Assembly (NCBI GenBank): GCA_026996935.1
Contig: JALWJW010000433.1
Location: 1 to 9,207 of the forward strand
DNA length: 9,207 bases
Direction: 5' to 3'
Source of the DNA: Hyphomicrobiales bacterium
GTDB lineage: Bacteria; Pseudomonadota; Alphaproteobacteria; Rhizobiales; Aestuariivirgaceae
Shown here: positions 1 to 6,425 of the stretch, one piece after another
How the letters are laid out: each line of letters starts with the position of its first letter
Numbering within the stretch: the first letter of the stretch is position 1
Made by a program: the position numbers and the translations under genes
Notes under the pieces: generated by a model
Told to the model about the DNA's origin: nothing
The model's input: only the letters and a program-made list of their open reading frames with translations
The model's database searches: none

Positions 1-139
1 CCTCAATCTCTATCGACCGAAAGTAAGATAATGAAGTAAAAAAAAGCGCCGCAATTGCAACCATGGCAATAGTGATTAAAATAATAACCACACTAAGACG
101 GGCATTTTTTGGTATTTTTATTTTAACGTCAGAATTCAA
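1..139 (-). CDS. N-terminus of a membrane-anchored protein, cut by the window edge
   Basis: This is a partial gene; only about 46 codons are visible and they run off the left edge without a stop. Reading from a TTG at 139-137, the protein begins with a lysine- and arginine-bearing stretch (NSDVKIKIPKNAR) and then a hydrophobic helix at about residues 15-37 (LSVVIILITIAMVAIAALFF), followed by the polar SYFRSIEIE. This is the layout of a signal anchor that leads into an extracytoplasmic domain, as in many sensor kinases, chemoreceptors and cyclases. I cannot tell which from this fragment. The TTG start was chosen because an in-frame TAA lies at 151-149, an AAGAG purine stretch lies a few bases upstream, and the only in-frame ATG falls inside the helix. 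The gene is downstream of the exporter operon on the same strand but about 240 bp away, so it probably has its own promoter. Confidence 0.6.
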   Translation of the reverse strand, partial: MNSDVKIKIPKNARLSVVIILITIAMVAIAALFFTSLSYFRSIEIE

Positions 140-377
140 TTTAGGCTCTTACCAGCTATAAAAATCAATAGATATTTGCATAACATATCTCACTGTGTCT
201 GGATATGACCGTGCAGCACAACATCTTTCACGCCGTCTGCCGCCCATGGACTACATGCTTGCAGAAAGGCGCGATCATTAAAACATGTTACTTTTTTCTG
301 ATTTAACCAGCATGCTTTAAACCTTGGTTTTTACGTACCTCATTATCCCTTATTGGTAACCAATTTTAAGCTCCGCG
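140..377. other. Gene-free gap between the exporter operon and the left-edge gene
   Basis: I see no convincing gene here. The open frames are about 30 codons, lack ribosome binding sites and read as unlikely proteins. The gap contains a 13-bp palindrome, ATTGGTAACCAAT, at 352-364, shortly after the stop of the YhhJ-like gene. Its loop is too tight for a good hairpin and no T-run follows, so I do not call it a terminator. The gap must hold the promoter of the left-edge gene if that gene is not read through from the exporter operon, but no strong -35/-10 pair stands out. Confidence 0.5.
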
Positions 378-1505
378 CTAGCGTGCTGCTGACATTGTTG
401 AGCGGAAACGAGTGAGGGCTATTAAGAACAATATGGTGCCGATGGCCAGCATCGTTAGCATTTGTGGCCAGACAATATCAATGCCAGCGCCCCGGAACAA
501 AACGGCTTGAGAAAAGCTGGTAAAGTGAGTGGACGGGGATGCCTGCATGACAATCTGTAAAAATTTAGGCATTCCTTCAAGTGGTGATGTGCCACCTGAC
601 AGCATGTTCATCACCACAAAGAACGGAATGGCCAGCAGGGCAAATTGCGGCATGGATTTGGCAAAGGTAGACAGCACAATGCCAAGGGCGGTCATGGCAT
701 ATAAAAACAGGGCGGTGCCTAGGACAAAAAGCGGAATCGAACCGCTGATGTTAACGGCCAGTACTCCTTGCACAATTACATATAGTGACAAAACAACAGC
801 CAGTATAATAGCCAGACCGTTGGCCCATATTTTGGCTAGCATAATTTCGCCGGGCGTGACCGGCATAACCAGCAAATGTTCAATGGTGCCGCGTTCGCGT
901 TCACGAATAACCGCCGCTCCTGATAAGATTAAAGACAGCATGGTGATGTTGGAGATGACCTGCATAACGGCCATGAACCAGCTTGATTGAAGGTTGGGAT
1001 TAAATTTTGTCCGCATAGATATGGTCACGGCCTGCTTTGGCTGGCTGTCTGATTTACTAATGAATTCGGCAAGTTGCCGATTGATAATGGTCTGGATATA
1101 GGCTGCCCCATTGCCGGCAAGTGTCATGGCGGTTGCATCAACATTAAGCTGCATGGTCGGTTTTCTTCGTGCCATAACATCGGCCTGAAAATCAGGGGGA
1201 ATGTCTAAAATGAAGGCATATTTACCGGCGTTCATTAAGTGGTCAATGTCGCCCAATCCTATCAGTACAGGCTTTTTGAAATAGGGTTTGAGGAAGGAGG
1301 CGCGAATTTGCCGTGAAAGTTCTGACTGGTCCTCATCAACAATCGCAATCGAAGCGTTGCGCACCTCTGTCTGAACGCCAGTTGCCACAGTATAAATGGC
1401 AAATGTAAAGGTGAAAATAATCAGAAAAATCAAAACTGGATCACGGCGCAGACTGTTGAGTTCTTTCACACCAAGGCGATAAATATTCATAAGAGATCTG
1501 TTCAT
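378..1505 (-). CDS. yhhJ: ABC-2 type exporter permease, YhhJ-like
   Basis: This 375-residue inner-membrane permease is the third gene of the exporter operon. It probably forms the transmembrane channel together with the permease half of the RbbA-like protein encoded just upstream; the substrate is unknown. It has the ABC-2 layout: a cytoplasmic start with the ELNSLRRDP element (15-23), a first helix at about 23-42, a large extracytoplasmic domain (about 43-175), and five further helices near 176-199, 228-250, 258-281, 286-304 and 346-366. The RERERGTIEHLL segment (201-212) followed by MPVTPGEIMLAK is the usual ABC-2 signature between helices 2 and 3. The open frame extends further upstream, but those codons lie inside the preceding gene. 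The start was chosen at the second of two tandem ATGs because it is better spaced from an AGGAGG. The stop is TAG. Family assignment is firm; the gene symbol rests on synteny with E. coli yhiI-rbbA-yhhJ. Confidence 0.9.
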   Translation of the reverse strand: MNRSLMNIYRLGVKELNSLRRDPVLIFLIIFTFTFAIYTVATGVQTEVRNASIAIVDEDQSELSRQIRASFLKPYFKKPVLIGLGDIDHLMNAGKYAFILDIPPDFQADVMARRKPTMQLNVDATAMTLAGNGAAYIQTIINRQLAEFISKSDSQPKQAVTISMRTKFNPNLQSSWFMAVMQVISNITMLSLILSGAAVIRERERGTIEHLLVMPVTPGEIMLAKIWANGLAIILAVVLSLYVIVQGVLAVNISGSIPLFVLGTALFLYAMTALGIVLSTFAKSMPQFALLAIPFFVVMNMLSGGTSPLEGMPKFLQIVMQASPSTHFTSFSQAVLFRGAGIDIVWPQMLTMLAIGTILFLIALTRFRSTMSAAR

Positions 1506-4270
1506 CATGCCTCCTGCTTTTTCAATAACAAGGTTGCCAGTGTCCAGTAAAGGACACAGAAAAACCCGATCCACAGATAGCTCTGGTAAAGCGAGGCGAA
1601 GCCAAGGCCCTTGTTGAAAACACCACTGGTGATCTGTTGAAAGTAAAGAGCTGGAAATGCGTGGCCGACAAACCAGCCACCGCCTTCAAGGGTTGAAACT
1701 GGATACATCATTCCCGAAAAGTTCAATGTTGGAATCATGACAATGATAGCCGATCCGAAAATCGCGGCCAGTTGGGTGGAAACAAAAGAAGATATGACAA
1801 GGCCCAGCGAGGTGGCCGCCACGGCAAAAAGCATAGCCCCGACAGCTAAAGCAAAAAAATTCCCTGTGACAGGAACGCCAAAGAAAAATACCATCAAAGC
1901 GGCCAGACTGATAAAACTGATAACGCCAAAACCGATATAGGGGAGTTGTTTTCCAATAAGGAACTCCAGTTTTGTGGCGGGGGATGCATATAAATTCGTG
2001 ATTGAACCCAGTTCTTTTTCCCGCACTACGCCAAGGGCGGTGAGCATGGTGGAAAACATATACATCAAGAGCATCAGAACACCTGGTGAAATGGCATAAA
2101 CGCTTAGAAATGCCTGATTGTATCTGAATCGAGTTTCAATATCAGCCAATGCTGGCAAGGCGGCACCAGTGTTTTCACGGCGGGCAAATTCAGCCAGAAA
2201 ACGGGCAAGTACACCTTGCACATAGCCGCGTGATGTTTCGGCCTGGAAAGTAACTGCCCCGTCAAACCATGCACCGATATCGGGTGTGTGCCCCTTTAGC
2301 AGGTCGCGGCCAAAATCTGGTGGTATGATCAGAACAAATTTCAATTCACCGCTTTTGAGCCGGTCATCAAGTTCCTTGCGGTTGGCAACAGGTGGTTTTT
2401 GATTAAAATAACGAGAGCTTGAAAAGTTTTCCAAAAAGCTTTGGCTTTCTTGCGATCTGTCCTGATCCAAGACGGCATAGTCGAGCTTTTCAACATCAAA
2501 TGAAATCCCGTTGGCCATGGCAATCGCCAGAATGATTGGCCCCAGCAAGGCAAAAACGACACGGATGGGATCGCGAATCAGCTCCATAGCTTCTCGGCGG
2601 GCAAATGCCCAAACGCGGTTTGGTGAAAAGAAGGTCTGGGCGGTGGGTGCTGGTTTTTTTGTTTCTGGAACCTGACTGTCGTTTTGATCGGCGTTGACGA
2701 TGTTTTCACCGTCAATTGCACCGTTGTTTGCTTCGTCACTTGCATCTTCAAGGTAGCCAATAAAGGCTTGTTCCAGAGTTTTTTCCCCGCGTTTCTGGCG
2801 TAAGGCATCGGGTGCATCCATTGCCAGAATTTTGCCGGCATGCATTAGCGAGATGCGATCACAGCGTTCTGCTTCATTGATAAAGTGGGTTGAAATAAAA
2901 ATCGTTACCCCGTCATTGCGCGACAAATCAATCAGCATGCGCCAAAACTCATCACGCGCAATCGGGTCAACGCCGGAAGTTGGTTCATCAAGAATGAGCA
3001 TTTCGGGTTGATGGATAACGGCCACAGCCAGTTGCAAACGCTGGCGAACACCAAGCGGCAGACTTTGGGGCAATTCGTTGCGAACCTGGCTAAGGTCAAA
3101 CCGTTTCATCATTTCGGCAACGCGCGCACTGCGACTTTGCTTTGGTAGATTGAAAAGGTCGGCATGTAGTTTAAGGTTTTGCTGCACGGTCAGTTCGCCA
3201 TAGAGCGAAAAAGATTGTGACATATAACCAACCCGGCGACGGGTTTCCAGATCATTGGCATCAACTTCTTTGCCAAAAAGTTTGGCGCTGCCTTGAGTTG
3301 GCGCAAGCAAGCCTGTCAACATTTTCATGGTTGTGGTCTTGCCGCAACCATTGGACCCTAAAAACCCAAAAATTTCACCGCGCTCAATTTTTACGCTGAC
3401 GTGGTCCACGGCTGTAAAATCACCAAACTTCATGGTCAGGTCATCGGCCTCAATCGCTAATATGCCCTTGTGGGCAATTCTTGGCGGTAAAACAACAGCT
3501 TCATGTCCTGCCCGTTTGGTTTCAGGCAACAGCGCAATAAAACCTTCTTCCAGCGTCTTGCTGCCGGTTTTTTGTTTGATTTCCAATGAGGTGCCGATCG
3601 CCAAAACCTGCCCGTCATCCATCGCAATCAGATGATCAAACCTTTCTGCTTCTTCCATATAGGCTGTTGCAGTAATCACACTCATTTGTGGTCGCCGCTC
3701 GCGAATGCGATCAATAAGGTCCCAAAATTGCTGTCTTGATAACGGGTCAACGCCGGTTGTTGGTTCATCAAGAATAAGCAAATCGGGATCATGAATAAGC
3801 GCGCAACAAAGGGACAGCTTTTGCTTCATGCCGCCAGATAATTTACCCGCTGGTCGCTTTGCAAAGGGTTCAAGACCAGTGCTATGTAATAGGTCTTTGA
3901 TACGCCATGCACGTTCTTTTGCAGACTGGCCAAACAAGCGGCCAAAAAAGTCAACATTCTCAAACACCGACAAAGTTGGATAAAGATTGTGGCCCAGTCC
4001 TTGCGGCATATAAGCAATTTGCGCGCAAACTTTATCGCGGTGACGCTTATCAGATATGTCGCCATTAAGAACCATAATATGGCCTGATTGTTGGGTTCGA
4101 ACACCTGCTATCAGGCCCAAAAGTGTAGATTTTCCAACACCGTCAGGTCCGATAAGGCCAACCATCTCGCCGCGAGGGATGCTAATCGATATATCATCAA
4201 GGGCAATTGTTTTGCCGTATTGATGACTAACTGATTTTAGTTCTGCGATAAAACTTTGAGTTTCAGTCAT
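1505..4270 (-). CDS. rbbA: RbbA-like ABC ATPase-ATPase-permease fusion
   Basis: This 921-residue protein joins two ABC ATPase domains to an ABC-2 permease. Domain 1 (about 8-250) has Walker A GPDGVGKST (41-49), Q90, signature LSGGMKQ (144-150) and Walker B LLILDEP (164-170). Domain 2 (about 272-508) has Walker A GSNGCGKTT (305-313), Q352, signature LPLGVRQ (404-410), Walker B MLILDEP (424-430) and the H-switch STH (460-462). After an acidic linker (about 509-548) comes the permease: helix near 571-587, a long extracytoplasmic domain (about 590-725), the VVREKELGSITNLYASP element (748-764) and helices near 727-747, 778-798, 803-829, 834-851 and 896-916, ending in LLLKKQEA. Length, domain order and many stretches match what I remember of E. 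coli RbbA (about 911 residues), described there as a ribosome-bound ATPase. The context here, between an adaptor and a second permease, fits an exporter. The start overlaps the adaptor gene by 8 bp; its Shine-Dalgarno site is weak, which suggests coupling. Confidence 0.93.
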   Translation of the reverse strand: MTETQSFIAELKSVSHQYGKTIALDDISISIPRGEMVGLIGPDGVGKSTLLGLIAGVRTQQSGHIMVLNGDISDKRHRDKVCAQIAYMPQGLGHNLYPTLSVFENVDFFGRLFGQSAKERAWRIKDLLHSTGLEPFAKRPAGKLSGGMKQKLSLCCALIHDPDLLILDEPTTGVDPLSRQQFWDLIDRIRERRPQMSVITATAYMEEAERFDHLIAMDDGQVLAIGTSLEIKQKTGSKTLEEGFIALLPETKRAGHEAVVLPPRIAHKGILAIEADDLTMKFGDFTAVDHVSVKIERGEIFGFLGSNGCGKTTTMKMLTGLLAPTQGSAKLFGKEVDANDLETRRRVGYMSQSFSLYGELTVQQNLKLHADLFNLPKQSRSARVAEMMKRFDLSQVRNELPQSLPLGVRQRLQLAVAVIHQPEMLILDEPTSGVDPIARDEFWRMLIDLSRNDGVTIFISTHFINEAERCDRISLMHAGKILAMDAPDALRQKRGEKTLEQAFIGYLEDASDEANNGAIDGENIVNADQNDSQVPETKKPAPTAQTFFSPNRVWAFARREAMELIRDPIRVVFALLGPIILAIAMANGISFDVEKLDYAVLDQDRSQESQSFLENFSSSRYFNQKPPVANRKELDDRLKSGELKFVLIIPPDFGRDLLKGHTPDIGAWFDGAVTFQAETSRGYVQGVLARFLAEFARRENTGAALPALADIETRFRYNQAFLSVYAISPGVLMLLMYMFSTMLTALGVVREKELGSITNLYASPATKLEFLIGKQLPYIGFGVISFISLAALMVFFFGVPVTGNFFALAVGAMLFAVAATSLGLVISSFVSTQLAAIFGSAIIVMIPTLNFSGMMYPVSTLEGGGWFVGHAFPALYFQQITSGVFNKGLGFASLYQSYLWIGFFCVLYWTLATLLLKKQEA
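1510..1515 (-). promoter_or_regulatory. Ribosome binding site of the YhhJ-like permease
   Basis: A full AGGAGG lies within the last codons of the RbbA-like gene. It is 1 nt from the ATG at 1508, 4 nt from the ATG at 1505 and 19 nt from the next in-frame ATG at 1490. The second ATG is the most plausible start, though both tandem codons may be used. The first ATG overlaps the upstream TGA as ATGA, which implies translational coupling. Confidence 0.75.
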
Positions 4271-5264
4271 TGGTCGAACTTTGAACTTCCGGCAATTTAA
4301 TTTTTAAATTTTCGGGCCATTTAGCGGTTGGGGAAAGTTTTACATAGCCAACACCCGTAATGCCTGCCTTTACGCGCTTGGCATATTTTTTAAGAACTTC
4401 AGGCGGCAGGCGTAATTTTACTTTGAACATCAGCTTTTCGCGCTCATTTGCTGTTTCAACATATTTGGGTGTGAATTGGGCATCTGAGGCGACAAATGAA
4501 ACATTTGCCGGAACGACATATTGCGAAGCAGCGTCTGGCACAATACGGGCTTGTGCCCCGATTTCCAGCTTTCCAGCATCGCGGGTCGGTAAAAAAATCG
4601 TCATATAAACATCGCTCAGATCAAGAATCGTAATGATTTTTCCACCCGCGCCAATAATCTCTCCCGGTTGGGCAAGGCGGTATTGCACACGTCCGCTAAC
4701 CGGTGTCGTTAAAACGTAATCCTTGAGGTTTTCTTCTAGTCTTGACACTCGTGCAATGGCGGCTTTTATGCCGGCTTTTGCACGTTTAATACCGGCTTCG
4801 GCTGACTTTAAAGCAGCCTGTGCGGCTAACCGGGCGGCGTTTCTCTGATCGACCTTTTCAAGTGTTGTAAAACCTTTTTTGCCAAGAATTCGAGAGCGCT
4901 CATATTCCTGCTCAGCTAATGTCAATTCGCTTTTTCTTTGGGAAAGCAGTGCGACGGCCTGATCGAGTTGCTGTTCTGCTTCTTCTGTTGCTGCACGTGC
5001 TTCCAGCAATTGAGCTTCAATATCAGATGAATCCATGCGAGCCAGAACCTGACCTGCTTTTACGACATCACCTTCTTTGACAAGTACTTGTTTTATGCGA
5101 CCGGCAAACTTTGTTGCGATGTCTGTTCGTTCAGCTTCAAGTCGTCCGTTTGAGCTTGCAAACCCGGGGGGCAAGCCTGCCGGTTTTAATTGCTGCCAGG
5201 CAAAGTACCCACCAGCGCCAATGGCAACAATTACGATTAATAACAATCCTGTTTTCCAACGCAT
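4263..5264 (-). CDS. yhiI: HlyD-family periplasmic adaptor, YhiI-like
   Basis: This 333-residue membrane-fusion protein would bridge the inner-membrane exporter to an outer-membrane channel. A short basic start (MRWK) precedes one membrane anchor (about 5-23). The split biotinyl-lipoyl domain covers about 41-79 (FAGRIKQVLVKEGDVVKAGQ) and 183-216 (TPVSGRVQYRL, then GGKIITILDL). Between the halves lies an alanine/glutamate-rich alpha-helical hairpin (about 80-181). The beta-barrel region carries FTPKYVETANEREKL (264-278), a stretch typical of the adaptors that accompany RbbA- and YbhF-type exporters. The start is supported by AGGAA at 5278-5274, 9 nt before the ATG. It is the first gene of the minus-strand operon and overlaps the next by 8 bp. 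No outer-membrane channel gene lies in the window, so a TolC-like protein from elsewhere would be needed (inference). The substrate cannot be read from the sequence. Confidence 0.92.
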   Translation of the reverse strand: MRWKTGLLLIVIVAIGAGGYFAWQQLKPAGLPPGFASSNGRLEAERTDIATKFAGRIKQVLVKEGDVVKAGQVLARMDSSDIEAQLLEARAATEEAEQQLDQAVALLSQRKSELTLAEQEYERSRILGKKGFTTLEKVDQRNAARLAAQAALKSAEAGIKRAKAGIKAAIARVSRLEENLKDYVLTTPVSGRVQYRLAQPGEIIGAGGKIITILDLSDVYMTIFLPTRDAGKLEIGAQARIVPDAASQYVVPANVSFVASDAQFTPKYVETANEREKLMFKVKLRLPPEVLKKYAKRVKAGITGVGYVKLSPTAKWPENLKIKLPEVQSSTND

Positions 5265-5287
5265 GATTTGTCTTTCCTGTTTTTAAT

Positions 5288-5319
5288 TTGCCTGCATGTC
5301 TTTAAAGACTTTCGGGCAA
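5288..5319 (-). promoter_or_regulatory. Possible stem-loop in the leader of the exporter operon
   Basis: The outer arms TTGCC (5288-5292) and GGCAA (5315-5319) can pair around a perfect 12-bp palindrome, GTCTTTAAAGAC (5298-5309). In the minus-strand transcript this would form a structured element ending about 9 nt before the AGGAA ribosome binding site of the adaptor gene. It could affect translation or RNA stability, or the inner palindrome could be a protein site. No T-run follows, so it is not an obvious terminator. Confidence 0.3.
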
Positions 5320-5404
5320 GTTTGATCTTAACGGTTTAAAAAACTGCGGATTTTAAAAAATCGCGACGTTTTCTCTTGTTTTAATTTATCACATTTTTGA
5401 TGTC

Positions 5405-5418
5405 GGTATTGAAATACC
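5405..5418. repeat. Short inverted repeat GGTATT-GA-AATACC next to the promoters
   Basis: This is a perfect 6-bp inverted repeat with a 2-bp spacer. It ends exactly where the -35 element of the rightward promoter begins and lies just past the predicted start point of the leftward transcript. Its position suits an additional regulator-binding site, but it is unrelated in sequence to the larger palindrome at 5434-5453 and could be chance. Confidence 0.35.
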
Positions 5419-5448
5419 TTGACTAGTATATAAGTTAGTTAGTAATAA
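5419..5448 (+). promoter_or_regulatory. Candidate sigma70-like promoter for the rightward operon
   Basis: TTGACT at 5419-5424 and TAATAA at 5443-5448 are separated by 18 bp; each matches the sigma70 consensus closely. Transcription would start near 5455, giving a leader of about 100 nt before the ATG at 5555. The -10 box sits inside the 20-bp palindrome at 5434-5453, so a bound repressor would block it. Confidence 0.6.
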
Positions 5449-5455
5449 CTAACAA
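5427..5455 (-). promoter_or_regulatory. Candidate sigma70-like promoter for the exporter operon
   Basis: On the minus strand TTGTTA (5455-5450) and TATATA (5432-5427) are spaced by 17 bp. Transcription would start near 5420 and run leftward into the adaptor gene with a leader of about 155 nt. The promoter overlaps the rightward one almost completely. The palindrome covers its spacer and part of its -35 box. Confidence 0.5.
5434..5453. promoter_or_regulatory. Palindromic operator in the divergent promoter region, likely the TetR site
   Basis: The arms GTTAGTTA (5434-5441) and TAACTAAC (5446-5453) are exact inverted repeats around the 4-bp centre GTAA. Only one pair in the 20-bp palindrome is mismatched. 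TetR-family repressors commonly bind palindromes of about this length that overlap promoter elements, often near their own gene. The site overlaps both divergent promoters, so one protein could control both operons. Binding by the TetR protein encoded at 6426-7079 is an inference from proximity and site architecture. Confidence 0.6.
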
Positions 5456-5554
5456 GTATTTTTTATTAAGTAAGAAAGTAGCTTGATGATTTGATGGTTA
5501 ATATACAGGCCCACACCACTTTCAGGACGATCTTTGGAAAAAAGGAAACAGATA

Positions 5555-5977
5555 ATGAAAATCTCCAAAAGAATAAAACCAGCATGGATTAATTTTATCG
5601 CACTTATCGCACTGATTTTTGGCGGCATGACATTGTTTTCAGGAGGGTCGGTTTTATTTGTAGACGGACAGGCGCGTGCTGATGCGGGAAACTATGTTCC
5701 GTTTATTTTGTGGTTCAACTTTATTGCCGGATTCTTTTATATCGCTGCTGCGATAGGTATTTTTATCTGGCAAAGATGGGGGGTCACTCTTTCCAGATTA
5801 ATATTCATTGCCACCGTGATTGCCTTTATCGGACTTGCCGGTCACATTGTGACAGGGGGCAGTTTTGAGATGCGCACTGTTATGGCGATGACGTTGAGAA
5901 GTGTTGTCTGGCTGGTCATTATGGTTGCTACTGCAACGGCCTGGAAAAAGAGTTTGCAAGCCAATGAAATGCGGTGA
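5555..5977 (+). CDS. Small four-helix inner-membrane protein of unknown function
   Basis: I do not recognise this 140-residue protein. It has four predicted membrane helices near residues 12-32, 49-72, 80-100 and 112-130, a basic start (MKISKRIKPAW) and a basic/polar end. A conserved-looking loop with QRWG (73-76) precedes the third helix, and the loop before the second helix (VDGQARADAGNY) is likely extracytoplasmic. No catalytic motif is visible. The ATG at 5555 was preferred over a TTG seven codons upstream because AAGGAA (5542-5547) stands 7 nt before it. It is the first gene of the plus-strand operon, directly under the candidate TetR-controlled promoter and divergent from the exporter. 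It may therefore be an accessory membrane protein of the same response, but that is only context. The stop is TGA. Confidence 0.8.
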   Translation: MKISKRIKPAWINFIALIALIFGGMTLFSGGSVLFVDGQARADAGNYVPFILWFNFIAGFFYIAAAIGIFIWQRWGVTLSRLIFIATVIAFIGLAGHIVTGGSFEMRTVMAMTLRSVVWLVIMVATATAWKKSLQANEMR

Positions 5978-5994
5978 TGAAATCTGCAGTAACT

Positions 5995-6016
5995 GGAAGG
6001 TTGTTTTACACCTTCC
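5995..6016 (+). repeat. Intercistronic hairpin GGAAGGT / ACCTTCC
   Basis: A perfect 7-bp stem (5995-6001 with 6010-6016) with an 8-nt loop lies in the 63-bp gap after the four-helix protein gene. No T-run follows, so it is not a standard terminator. It could mark an RNA processing or attenuation point that sets different levels of the genes on either side. Confidence 0.4.
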
Positions 6017-6040
6017 CTTAATACTCAAAAGGGGTACATA

Positions 6041-6397
6041 ATGTTTAAATGTCAGAAAGTGGCTTTCCTTTTAGGTGCAGTTGTTGTTGGACAGTCAGCG
6101 AATCCGGCGTTTGCGGCACCTTTAAATCAAAAGCAAATGTTAAACCAACTGGTTGGTAAAAAGCTTCACACAAAAAGAATGGGTATGTCGGTCCAGCTTG
6201 TCTACAAAAATAGCGGGATCGTGGTGATGAAAATGCCCCTTATGTCGGGTAAAGGCACATGGTATTTTAAAGGGAACCAGATCTGTATGAATATGAAAAG
6301 CGGTCCGCGCCGTGGTGTGACATGTCTCACCTTTGAACATGTAAATGGGAAAAGGTTTCGCAATTCGCAGGGAGTAGTTTTCACTGTTCAACAGTAA
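6041..6397 (+). CDS. Small exported (periplasmic) protein of unknown function
   Basis: This 118-residue protein has a Sec-type signal peptide: MFKCQK, a hydrophobic core (VAFLLGAVVVG) and a probable cleavage after AFA (residue 25), leaving about 93 mature residues. The mature part looks like a small beta-rich domain with VGKKLHTK (38-45), GTWYFKGNQICMNMKSGPRRGVTC (72-95) and GVVFTV near the end. Two cysteines, C82 and C95, could form a disulfide in the periplasm. Methionines are frequent (33, 47, 49, 63, 65, 68, 83, 85). The GTW...C...C pattern recalls small exported proteins of unknown function in alphaproteobacteria (DUF995-like), but I cannot confirm membership. AAAAGGGG (6027-6034), 6 nt before the ATG, supports the start. 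It sits 63 bp after the four-helix protein gene and 28 bp before the regulator gene, so it is likely co-transcribed. Confidence 0.8.
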   Translation: MFKCQKVAFLLGAVVVGQSANPAFAAPLNQKQMLNQLVGKKLHTKRMGMSVQLVYKNSGIVVMKMPLMSGKGTWYFKGNQICMNMKSGPRRGVTCLTFEHVNGKRFRNSQGVVFTVQQ

Positions 6398-6425
6398 AAC
6401 CGGCCCGGATTAACGAGGTATCTGA

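Noticed and set aside
155..183. Possible promoter TTATGC-17-TATAGC on the minus strand for the left-edge gene
   Set aside because: Both boxes are weak, and the predicted start would leave almost no leader and cut into the presumed ribosome binding site.
205..306. A 33-codon plus-strand frame in the left gap
   Set aside because: No ribosome binding site, a composition unlike a structured protein, and no neighbour or motif in support.
311..364. Small palindromes (AAACC-TT-GGTTT and ATTGGTAACCAAT) after the YhhJ-like gene as a transcription terminator
   Set aside because: Stems are 5-6 bp with loops of one or two bases, and the T-run after the first is on the plus strand, opposite to the operon's direction.
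529..990. A 153-codon open frame on the plus strand opposite the YhhJ-like gene
   Set aside because: It lies fully antisense to a clear permease gene, has no family-like motifs, and its composition follows from the reverse reading of membrane-helix codons.
1506..1574. Longer version of the YhhJ-like protein starting at 1574
   Set aside because: The extra residues are encoded inside the 3' end of the RbbA-like gene, are unlike any permease start, and the strong AGGAGG lies downstream of that start codon.
3327..3635. A 102-codon plus-strand frame opposite the RbbA-like gene
   Set aside because: It is antisense to the second ATPase domain, which carries intact ABC motifs; this is a shadow frame.
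5977..6021. A 14-codon mini frame overlapping the stop of the four-helix protein gene (TGATG) and running through the hairpin
   Set aside because: There is no ribosome binding site beyond possible coupling and no run of regulatory codons; too short to support as a leader peptide.
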